From Clostridium sp. CAG:768 (GTDB taxonomy: Bacteria; Cyanobacteriota; Vampirovibrionia; Gastranaerophilales; Gastranaerophilaceae), in contig FR899625.1 in NCBI GenBank assembly GCA_000437435.1, positions 1 through 64,000 on the forward strand: DNA of 64,000 nt, read 5' to 3'. Positions 52,238 to 59,713 of the stretch are shown here, one piece after another (the stretch's first letter is position 1; every line of letters starts with the position of its first letter). A model generated the notes under the pieces. It had not been told where the DNA came from, made no database searches, and worked only from the letters and a program-made list of their open reading frames with translations. The position numbers and the translations under genes are program-made.

Positions 52238-53464
52238 ATGAATCCTGAATTGTATGAGAGATATCTTGCTAAGAAAGCTAAAAAGTTAGGAATAACAGTA
52301 GAAGAATTGAAAGCTCAAGGGACATCTTCCCCTGTATCTGAATCATCTGTGACTTCTTCAAATACAGAACAAACGATATCTCAAGAATCTCAACAACCGG
52401 CACAGGTAGAACCTCAATATGTTCAACGCACGATTCAAGATCAATTGGCATCGCAAGAAAATACAATTCCTCAACAGCAGCCATATATGGGAATGCAGCC
52501 GGAAACTGTAAAAACAGAAGTTCCTTCTTATGTTTTTGGACCTTCAAAAATTCAGGAAGCTCCAAAATATAATAGTAGTCCTATAAATCAAAATGTATCC
52601 AGACCAGAAATAAAGGATAACAGAGAAAATAAATTTGGTCTTATCGGTTATCCTCTAGGGCATTCTTTGTCTAAAGTAATTCATGAAGCTGGTTTTAAAA
52701 GTTTAGGAATAAATGCGACATATGATATTTTGGAAACACCTCCAGATAATCTCGTAGATAGAATTAAATGGTTAAAAGGTAATGGTTATAAAGGTTTTAA
52801 TGTTACTATTCCATTAAAATTACCTATTTCATTGTTTGTTAATGAAGTTGATAATTATGCAGATTTGGCTCGAGCAGTAAATACTGTCTATGTTGAAGCT
52901 GATAAATCATTAAAGGCTTACAATACAGATGTTATAGGCTTTAGAAGAGCTATTCCTAAAGATATTGATTTGAGAGGTAAAAAAGTTGCCATTTTAGGTA
53001 CAGGCGGAGCTGCTCATGCTGCTTGTATTGCTTTAACTGAATGCGGAGTTCAAGAAATAGCATTTTTTACTAGAAATATTCCAAATTCAATTGATTTGAT
53101 GAACTATGTGAGAAGAAAATTCCCTGCAATTAATTTTAATGTTTATCAGATTGAAAATATTAGAAATTTAGGTGAATATTCAATGCTTGTGAATACAACA
53201 CCTATAGGAATGTTGGGTAAGGCTGGTGATATGATGCCTGTAGAAACTTATGCATTAGAATCTCTGAATCGTGATGCTGTTGTATATGATGTTATTTATA
53301 ATCCGAAAAAAACAGTATTGATAAGAGCTGCAGAAAAATTAAATTTAAGAACTATTACAGGACTTGATATGTTTATTTATCAAGCTGTTGCAGCTCAGGA
53401 AATATGGTTTGGTAATACACCAGATTTCAAGGATATGAAAATTGCAGCGTTAGAAGCTCTATAA
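52238..53464 (+). CDS. aroE: Shikimate dehydrogenase with a long N-terminal extension
   Basis: 408 residues; the catalytic protein begins near residue 130 (FGLIGYPLGHSLSKVIHEAGF) and is of normal size. It reduces 3-dehydroshikimate to shikimate for aromatic amino acids. NVTIPLKLPI holds the catalytic Lys, NTDVIG the Asp, and LGTGGAAHAA the NADP loop. The first about 128 residues start with a short helical part (MNPELYERYLAKKAKKLGITVEELKAQG) and continue as a Gln/Ser/Pro-rich, probably disordered stretch, which is not usual for AroE. GAGAGGG precedes the ATG at 52238. Confidence 0.93.
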   Translation: MNPELYERYLAKKAKKLGITVEELKAQGTSSPVSESSVTSSNTEQTISQESQQPAQVEPQYVQRTIQDQLASQENTIPQQQPYMGMQPETVKTEVPSYVFGPSKIQEAPKYNSSPINQNVSRPEIKDNRENKFGLIGYPLGHSLSKVIHEAGFKSLGINATYDILETPPDNLVDRIKWLKGNGYKGFNVTIPLKLPISLFVNEVDNYADLARAVNTVYVEADKSLKAYNTDVIGFRRAIPKDIDLRGKKVAILGTGGAAHAACIALTECGVQEIAFFTRNIPNSIDLMNYVRRKFPAINFNVYQIENIRNLGEYSMLVNTTPIGMLGKAGDMMPVETYALESLNRDAVVYDVIYNPKKTVLIRAAEKLNLRTITGLDMFIYQAVAAQEIWFGNTPDFKDMKIAALEAL

Positions 53465-53524
53465 GTCTAAAAATAAAAAAATATTATATAATAAATAATG
53501 ATAATATTAAGAAAGGAGCAGAGT

Positions 53525-53563
53525 ATGAAAAGATTTAGGAATGTCGGGGGGGGGGCAATTTAG
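53525..53563 (+). CDS. Leader frame with G10 tract upstream of prepilin P6
   Basis: Twelve codons (MKRFRNVGGGAI) from an ATG with AAAGGAG upstream to TAG at 53561-53563. Ten G lie at 53546-53555. With eleven G the frame continues GNLELSRQAFRDCNIP and on through the internal start into the prepilin, giving 250 residues. A TATAAT string is at 53487-53492, but the -35 region is weak. Confidence 0.6.
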   Translation: MKRFRNVGGGAI

Positions 53564-53588
53564 AGCTCTCTAGACAAGCTTTTAGGGA

Positions 53589-53634
53589 TTGTAATATTCC
53601 TTCAATATGTTATAATAGTGATATGTTACATCAC
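53589..53634 (+). promoter_or_regulatory. Internal promoter and GTGAT-N7-ATCAC dyad of P6
   Basis: TTGTAA (53589-53594), 16 bases, TATAAT (53611-53616), then the dyad 53618-53634 with the ATG at 53623 in its loop. Confidence 0.55.
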
Positions 53635-54276
53635 TGGAAAAATAAAAAAGGTTTTACATTAGCAGAAGTTTTAATTACTTTAGGAATTATAGGCGTTGTT
53701 GTTGCTATGACAATGCCTGTTTTGATATCTAAGTATAGAGAACGAGTTTTTCTTACTCAATTAAAAAAGATGGTTTCAATGGTTGAAAAAATGTTAGAAA
53801 GAATTAGTTTTGAAACAGGTTCAATTGCTGATACTTTTAATAATTGTTATGAGTTGAATGTATCTTCAAAAGCGATGTGCTTTAATAATATATTATTCGA
53901 ATATGGTGATATTGATAAGGATTCAGTGACAACGCAATATGTTCATCCAGCTCATTATCCTTTATATTTTAAAGATGGTAGTAGTTTAGATATGAGTACA
54001 GTTAATGCGACTGCTACATATACTGTATTTACATTTGATGTTAACGGAGCTAAAGGTCCCAATAAAGGCGGTTTGGATCAGTTCGTTGTTCATTATTATC
54101 CAATAACAACAAATTGTATGACTTCATATTGTTCATTAATGTCTCGTATGGTTTTTTCTGAGAATCAAAGAAATTCAATTATTGCTAGTTGTAAAAATAA
54201 TAATTCTGTAAGTTGCATGCAATTAATTTATAATAATGGATTTGAAAAACCTAAAGATTACCCATTAAGATTTTAA
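53623..54276 (+). CDS. Prepilin-like protein (locus P6)
   Basis: 217 residues from the internal ATG at 53623 (MLHHWKNKKGFTLAEVLITLG). The G/F cleavage site, Glu+5 and one membrane helix are present, then a globular domain with six or more Cys (NNCYELNVSSKAMC, TTNCMTSYCSLM, ASCKNNNSVSC) that probably form disulfides, and the end motif NGFEKPKDYPLRF. No ribosome binding site precedes the internal ATG; it lies seven bases after a TATAAT box. A longer form fused to the leader at 53525 would need one more G in the tract. Confidence 0.88.
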   Translation: MLHHWKNKKGFTLAEVLITLGIIGVVVAMTMPVLISKYRERVFLTQLKKMVSMVEKMLERISFETGSIADTFNNCYELNVSSKAMCFNNILFEYGDIDKDSVTTQYVHPAHYPLYFKDGSSLDMSTVNATATYTVFTFDVNGAKGPNKGGLDQFVVHYYPITTNCMTSYCSLMSRMVFSENQRNSIIASCKNNNSVSCMQLIYNNGFEKPKDYPLRF

Positions 54277-54277
54277 T

Positions 54278-55504
54278 TTATTCATATCTTAATGCATCAA
54301 TAGGATTTAATAGGGAAGCTTTATAAGCTGGGTAATAGCCGAATAAAACTCCTATTGCCCCTGAAAATCCTAAAGATAGTACTATTGAAAATAAGGAAAT
54401 TGATACGCTCATAACGCCTGATATTTGAACGAGTTCAGCTCCTAAAATTCCAACCGCAACGCCTATCAATCCACCTATTATTGAAAGTAGAAAAGATTCT
54501 ATAAGAAATTGGACTCTTATATCAGATGGTTTTGCACCTATTGCCATTCTAATACCTATTTCTTTAGTTCTTTCGGTTACTGATACAAGCATAATATTCA
54601 TAATCCCGATCCCGCCAACGAGCAATGATACAGATGCAATTGATGCTAAAAGAATTGCAAATGTCTGAACTGTTGATTTCATTTTTTCTTGAAATTCAGC
54701 AGAATTTCTTATTTCAAAATCGTTTTCTTGATTTTTTCCAATTCTGTGTCTTGCAACCAATAATTCTTCTATATCTTGCTCTGCTAATGAAACGTCATCT
54801 GGGTCAGAGCCTTTTACGACAATCATTGATACAGTTCCTGGAAATGTTGTTCCAAAAACTTTTTTCTGGGCTGTTGTGATTGGTATAAATATTAAGTCAT
54901 CTTGATCCATTGGTCCCATACTGCCTTTAGATTTAAGAGTTCCAATTACTTTAAAGGGAATTCCTCCGACTCTCATAATTCTATCTCTTGGATCAAGATC
55001 GCCAAAAAGTTCTGATGCGACAGTTGCTCCAATTACAGCGACTTTTGCTGAATTTTTTATATCTTCAGGTGTAAAACCTCTACCCATGTCGATTTCGTAA
55101 TTTTTTATATAAAAATATTCAGGATTAATGCCATAGACTGTAGATGCCCAGTTTTGATTCCCGTAAGTTAGCTGTTTTGATTCTGTGCTTACTGATGATA
55201 CGGCAGAAATTCCTCTTGCATTTTTTTTGATAGCTTCTGCGTCTTTGATTGTAAGTGTTGGTCTTGTGCCCATTCCCATTCTAACACCACCTGTTTTGGC
55301 AGATGCTGAACGGATTGTGAGTAGGTTACTGCCCATTGATTCCATATCTTTTTGGACTTTTTCTCTTGCTCCTGTACCTACTGCAAGCATTATGATTACA
55401 GCACTTACACCTATGATAATGCCAAGACTTGTAAGCATTGAACGCATTTTGTTTATTTTTAGCGATACTACCGCCATTTTTAATGTTGATTTGAAATCTA
55501 TCAT
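54278..55504 (-). CDS. MacB-type ABC transporter permease
   Basis: 408 residues: an N-terminal membrane helix, a large periplasmic domain (about residues 45-280, MacB_PCD type), and three C-terminal helices of the FtsX fold (VSLLVGGIGIMNIMLVSVTERTKEIGIRMAIGA). The membrane subunit of a tripartite mechanotransmission system; the ATPase is a separate protein encoded just upstream. Likely exports peptides, lipids or small toxins through the TolC-like channel. Confidence 0.92.
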   Translation of the reverse strand: MIDFKSTLKMAVVSLKINKMRSMLTSLGIIIGVSAVIIMLAVGTGAREKVQKDMESMGSNLLTIRSASAKTGGVRMGMGTRPTLTIKDAEAIKKNARGISAVSSVSTESKQLTYGNQNWASTVYGINPEYFYIKNYEIDMGRGFTPEDIKNSAKVAVIGATVASELFGDLDPRDRIMRVGGIPFKVIGTLKSKGSMGPMDQDDLIFIPITTAQKKVFGTTFPGTVSMIVVKGSDPDDVSLAEQDIEELLVARHRIGKNQENDFEIRNSAEFQEKMKSTVQTFAILLASIASVSLLVGGIGIMNIMLVSVTERTKEIGIRMAIGAKPSDIRVQFLIESFLLSIIGGLIGVAVGILGAELVQISGVMSVSISLFSIVLSLGFSGAIGVLFGYYPAYKASLLNPIDALRYE

Positions 55505-55515
55505 TTTTGTCCTTT

Positions 55516-56220
55516 TTAATATGGAATTGTTGTGTTTGTATTTATTTTATCAGAAATAATATTGCCGTCTTTGAATTTAACAACACGTTTGCAGTATTGT
55601 GCGATATCAGGCTCGTGGGTTACAAGTACGATTGTTTTACCCATTTCTTTATTAAGATTTACGAAAAATTCCATAACCTCAATACTTGTTTTGGTATCTA
55701 AGTTTCCTGTCGGTTCATCTGCAAGAATTAGTGGAGGGTCGTTGACTATTGCTCTAGCTATTGCAACTCTTTGTTGTTGACCACCTGACATTTGGTTTGG
55801 CATATGGTCTTCTCTTTGTTCAAGACCTACAATTTTTAGTGCTTTTTTAGCTCTTACAATTCGTTCTTCTTCCGGAATTCCTTTGTATATCATTGGGAGT
55901 TCGACATTTTCAAGAGCTGTTGTTCTTGAAATTAAGTTAAAACCTTGAAATACGAAGCCCATTTTTTCATTTCGTATCATTGCAAGATTATCAGTGTCTA
56001 ATGAGAGCATATCAATCCCATCAAGGTAATAGCTTCCTGAATTTGGTTTATCAAGCGTTCCTAACATATTCATGAATGTTGATTTGCCAGAACCTGAAGC
56101 ACCCATAATTGCTACAAATTCACCTTGTTCAATTGATAATGAGACATCATTCAATGCATTGAAGCTGTCTTCTCCTGTTTGATATGTTTTTATTGCGTTT
56201 TTTATTTCTATTAAACTCAT
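55516..56220 (-). CDS. MacB-type ABC transporter ATP-binding protein
   Basis: 234 residues with Walker A GASGSGKST, Q loop GFVFQGFNL, signature MSGGQQQRVAIARA, Walker B LILADEPTGNLDT and the H-loop VTHEP. It is of the LolD/MacB subgroup and powers the permease encoded 11 bases downstream. It starts three bases after the membrane fusion protein gene. Confidence 0.95.
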   Translation of the reverse strand: MSLIEIKNAIKTYQTGEDSFNALNDVSLSIEQGEFVAIMGASGSGKSTFMNMLGTLDKPNSGSYYLDGIDMLSLDTDNLAMIRNEKMGFVFQGFNLISRTTALENVELPMIYKGIPEEERIVRAKKALKIVGLEQREDHMPNQMSGGQQQRVAIARAIVNDPPLILADEPTGNLDTKTSIEVMEFFVNLNKEMGKTIVLVTHEPDIAQYCKRVVKFKDGNIISDKINTNTTIPY

Positions 56221-56223
56221 TTT

Positions 56224-57402
56224 TTATAACCTTGGAACGGGATTTCTTCTATTATTTTGTTTAGATTTTTTACTTTTTATTGAAATAATTACATCTGTTC
56301 CTTCTTGAATTTTATCTGAAATTATTTCTGTAGAAGAATCATTATACGCTCCTGTTTCTATTTCAACTCTTTTTGGTTTGCCTTTTTCAAGAATCCATAT
56401 TCCTTGATTTTTATATTTAGGACCGTTGATGTCTGGAGTGAATTTTAAAGCCATATTAGGAACACATAATACATTTTCACTCTTATCTGTAATAATTGAT
56501 ACGTTTGCAGTCATTCCAGGTTTTAATTTTAAATCTTCATTATTTACGTCAACGATTACTGTGTATGTAACAACATTTGATTCTGTTGTTGGGGATAATC
56601 TTACTTGAGTTACTTTTCCTGTAAAGGTGCTATCAGGATAGCCATCTAGCGTATAGGTTACATCTTGACCTTCTTCTACTCGACCGATGTCTGCTTCTGA
56701 GACACTTACCTCAATTTGCATTTTTGTCAAATCCTGAGCAATTGTGAATAATTCAGGAGCTTGGAAACTTGCGGCAACAGGAGAACCTAAGTCTATTTCT
56801 CTTGATATTACAGTGCCGTCTACCGGTGCAATAATCTTTGTATAACCTAAGTTTGTCAAAGCTGTTTTTAATGTCGCTTGATATTGACTTATTTGAGCTT
56901 TTGCTGCGTTAATTTGTGCTAAATCTGATTGGTATGTACTCAATTTCTCATCTAATTCACTTTTTGCAACGAAATTTTTTGAATAAAGATTTTTGTATCT
57001 GACATATTGTTTTTGGTCATAATTTGCAATAGCTTGAAGTTTTGCTAAATTAGCTCTTGCGTTATTAATTTGAGCTTGATTTTGTTGTACAGTTGCTTCA
57101 AAGTTTGCGGGGTCGATTTGGGCAAGGATTTGTCCTTTTTTTACTACATCATTATAGTCTACATAAATTTCTTTTATAAGCCCTGATACAGTAGAACCTA
57201 CACTTACTGTATTTACAGGGTTAATTGTCCCTGATGCTTCTACTACTTCTGTTATAGTACAGCGTTCTATCGCTTTAGTTTTGTATTTTACTTGTTTAGC
57301 CCCAGAAAAACCTATTCCGCCTATTATTATCAGTGCAATTATTGCTGCTGATGAATATATGTATTTCTTTTGAATATTTTTTAAATTACTCAGGTTTAGC
57401 AT
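56224..57402 (-). CDS. Membrane fusion protein (MacA/HlyD type)
   Basis: 392 residues: an N-terminal membrane anchor (about residues 14-34), lipoyl-like halves (SVGSTVSGLIKEIYVDYNDVVKKGQILAQIDP), an alpha-helical hairpin, and a beta-barrel domain (VSVSEADIGRVEEGQDVTYTLDGYP). It links the MacB-type permease to the outer-membrane channel. Its start overlaps the tolC-like gene's stop by one base. Confidence 0.93.
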   Translation of the reverse strand: MLNLSNLKNIQKKYIYSSAAIIALIIIGGIGFSGAKQVKYKTKAIERCTITEVVEASGTINPVNTVSVGSTVSGLIKEIYVDYNDVVKKGQILAQIDPANFEATVQQNQAQINNARANLAKLQAIANYDQKQYVRYKNLYSKNFVAKSELDEKLSTYQSDLAQINAAKAQISQYQATLKTALTNLGYTKIIAPVDGTVISREIDLGSPVAASFQAPELFTIAQDLTKMQIEVSVSEADIGRVEEGQDVTYTLDGYPDSTFTGKVTQVRLSPTTESNVVTYTVIVDVNNEDLKLKPGMTANVSIITDKSENVLCVPNMALKFTPDINGPKYKNQGIWILEKGKPKRVEIETGAYNDSSTEIISDKIQEGTDVIISIKSKKSKQNNRRNPVPRL

Positions 57403-58847
57403 TATTTATCCTCTATTGATGTTGTTACTTCTTGTGGTAAAGCGATTGCTCTTTCTAAGTTAGCTCTAGCTACGTTATAATTATATACGGTTTGAACATA
57501 TGATACTTGTGCGTTATTGTAATTTACTTTTGCATCTTGCAATTCAATATAATCTCCAAGTCCTACTGCATATCTTCCATCTGCTAGTTCAAAGTTTTCT
57601 AATGTTTGTTTTACTTTTACGGCAAGCAGTGGTATTTGTTTTTCCAATTGCATCATATTTATGTATAAGTTTTGTACTTCAAAATAGATGTCTTGTTTAG
57701 CTTGATCTATTTCATTCTCTGCTAATTGTACTTGAATTTTTGCATTATCAATTTTATGTTTTTGACCTTTTATATTTACATTGCTTGATAAGTTAATTCC
57801 AACATTGAAAGAATTTGTATTGTATTGATCTCTATATCCGTAACCTGCTGTTGCTGAAATTTCTGGTAGGTATTCTCGTTTTGTGTATTTTAATGATTCT
57901 TGCATTGCTTTTAGTGTTGCATCATATGCTTTTAGGTCCGGTCTGTTTTTGTATGCAAGATTTACAGATTCTTCGAATGTATATGGAAATGGTTTAAATT
58001 TGTAGTTATCCAAGACATTAATTTTTTCAACTTGTGAAGTTAAAAAAGCGTTATTAACGTCTTTAGGAGGTTTACTCAAATCTTTTTTTTCATCAATTTT
58101 TTCTAAGTTTACAGGGGCATAATTGTTTTGAAAATTAAAAGTTTCTGTATTTTCAATCTCATATTCAGGGGCGAATGCAATATACATTGAATTATTTAAT
58201 TGCACAAGAGCATTTTTATATGCTTTTTCTGATTCTACTAATGTAACTTTAGAGTCACTCAAGTATACTTCTGCATTGACAAGATCAATTTTTGATTTTA
58301 TACCTTCTTCAAAATAGGCTTTTGTTCTTTGGTAGTTTCTTTCATTAATTTGAACATTTGCTCTATTTACATCAAGGGTTGCTTTGGCTGCAAGCACTCC
58401 ATAGTAATTCGTTTTTACGCCAAATATAGTCTCGAGTACCATGTCTTCAAATTCATATAATGCCGCAACTCTATCAAAATTGTACATTTTTATATTTGCG
58501 TTAGTTTTTCCAAAATTCCATATTAATTGGTTAATATTAGCTTCTGCTGAATAAATATTTGTATTTGTAGATCTTCTATTATTGTTATTGTCTGTAATGT
58601 TATATCCTGTTCCGATTCCTAATGTCGGGAAGTATTCTGATTTAGCAATACCTAAATTCCCTTTTGCAATTCCGTAATTATAACGTGCTTTTTTTATTTT
58701 AGGGCTGTTTTGAAGTGCAATTGTAATGCAGTCTTTAATATTTAAAATAGCATTTTTTTCTACACTCATTTGTTCTATTGCAAATGCTGCTGATATTGTA
58801 TAAAATAAACAAATTGTAAGGGCTATTGCCTTTATATGTATTTTCAA
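57402..58847 (-). CDS. TolC-family outer-membrane channel
   Basis: 481 residues with a signal peptide (cleavage near residue 23, AAFA) and two related halves, each of an outer-membrane-efflux repeat with long helices (LNIKDCITIALQNSPKIKKARYN; FEESVNLAYKNRPDLKAYDAT). It forms the exit duct of the efflux system and is first in the operon tolC-macA-ATPase-permease. It confirms a two-membrane cell envelope. Confidence 0.92.
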   Translation of the reverse strand: MKIHIKAIALTICLFYTISAAFAIEQMSVEKNAILNIKDCITIALQNSPKIKKARYNYGIAKGNLGIAKSEYFPTLGIGTGYNITDNNNNRRSTNTNIYSAEANINQLIWNFGKTNANIKMYNFDRVAALYEFEDMVLETIFGVKTNYYGVLAAKATLDVNRANVQINERNYQRTKAYFEEGIKSKIDLVNAEVYLSDSKVTLVESEKAYKNALVQLNNSMYIAFAPEYEIENTETFNFQNNYAPVNLEKIDEKKDLSKPPKDVNNAFLTSQVEKINVLDNYKFKPFPYTFEESVNLAYKNRPDLKAYDATLKAMQESLKYTKREYLPEISATAGYGYRDQYNTNSFNVGINLSSNVNIKGQKHKIDNAKIQVQLAENEIDQAKQDIYFEVQNLYINMMQLEKQIPLLAVKVKQTLENFELADGRYAVGLGDYIELQDAKVNYNNAQVSYVQTVYNYNVARANLERAIALPQEVTTSIEDK

Positions 58848-58993
58848 TATAGAATACCTCTTTACAATATAGTAACGATTAAACCATGTTTTTTGTTCAT
58901 TTTAATCATTTATGAATATGAAATATGAAGCAATTTTTTTTGTAAAAAATACTTATATATAATATAGGGTTTAAATTTTATTTGGGGAAAATA

Positions 58994-59713
58994 ATGAATA
59001 TTTCAAAATTAGGAAAATCTTGTGCAAATTTTTTATTTAGTGGAATAAAAAAGACTAATGTAGCCAAAACATTACCGCAAAAAGCACCAGTAAAAAAAGT
59101 TGCAGATAAAGATTTATTTTGCCATCAGTATTGGGCTGATGCGAGAGCCGAAAGGGTTATTAGGCAATCTAATAGAGAAAGTGTTTCATTGCATGGTGAA
59201 TTGCATGGAATTAATCATCATTTTATATTAAGTCCTTATCCTGAGCATATGAATATGAAGTTTATGAACACAGGTCTTACTCCAAGAGAAATGATAAGTT
59301 TAGCTGATACTGAATTTAAAACATTAAAACCTCTGGAACAAAATCTTAATGTATATAGATGTGTTGGTGAAAAGCCTGATTTCTTTTCAGAGTATCCTCT
59401 TTATTTGAAACGATTAGGTGTCAAAAAAGGTGATATTATTGATATGAAAGAATATGCTTATGCAACCTCTGATATTTCTTATGCCAAAGTTTATATGCCG
59501 AATAATAGAGGTGTTTTATATGAGATAGAAATCCCAAAAGGTTCAAAGGTTTCAAGAACTGGCATAATTGGAAAACAAGATGAAATAGTTTTTCCAAGAA
59601 GTTCAAAATTTGAATGTACAGATGTAAAACATATCAAAGATGGAGATACTGATTGTTTGCATGTTAAGTTGAAATATATTGTGCCTGAAGATGTTTTTAA
59701 TACAATTGGTTAA
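58994..59713 (+). CDS. Predicted mono-ADP-ribosyltransferase (ADP-ribosyltransferase exoenzyme-like)
   Basis: About 239 residues from the ATG at 58994 (after GGGGA; a TTG at 58982 is less likely). The second half reads as the R-S-E class ADP-ribosyltransferase fold: an Arg motif LNVYRCVG, then KKGDIIDMKEYAYATSDIS in place of the STS motif, then VLYEIEIPKGSKVSR, and QDEIVFPRSSKF, which matches the Q/E-x-E catalytic loop followed by the typical closing strand. The first 45 residues are basic and could be a targeting or linker region; there is no clear Sec signal. It could be a toxin or effector, or an internal regulator. No immunity or chaperone gene is evident. The family call is inferred from motifs. 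Confidence 0.65.
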   Translation: MNISKLGKSCANFLFSGIKKTNVAKTLPQKAPVKKVADKDLFCHQYWADARAERVIRQSNRESVSLHGELHGINHHFILSPYPEHMNMKFMNTGLTPREMISLADTEFKTLKPLEQNLNVYRCVGEKPDFFSEYPLYLKRLGVKKGDIIDMKEYAYATSDISYAKVYMPNNRGVLYEIEIPKGSKVSRTGIIGKQDEIVFPRSSKFECTDVKHIKDGDTDCLHVKLKYIVPEDVFNTIG

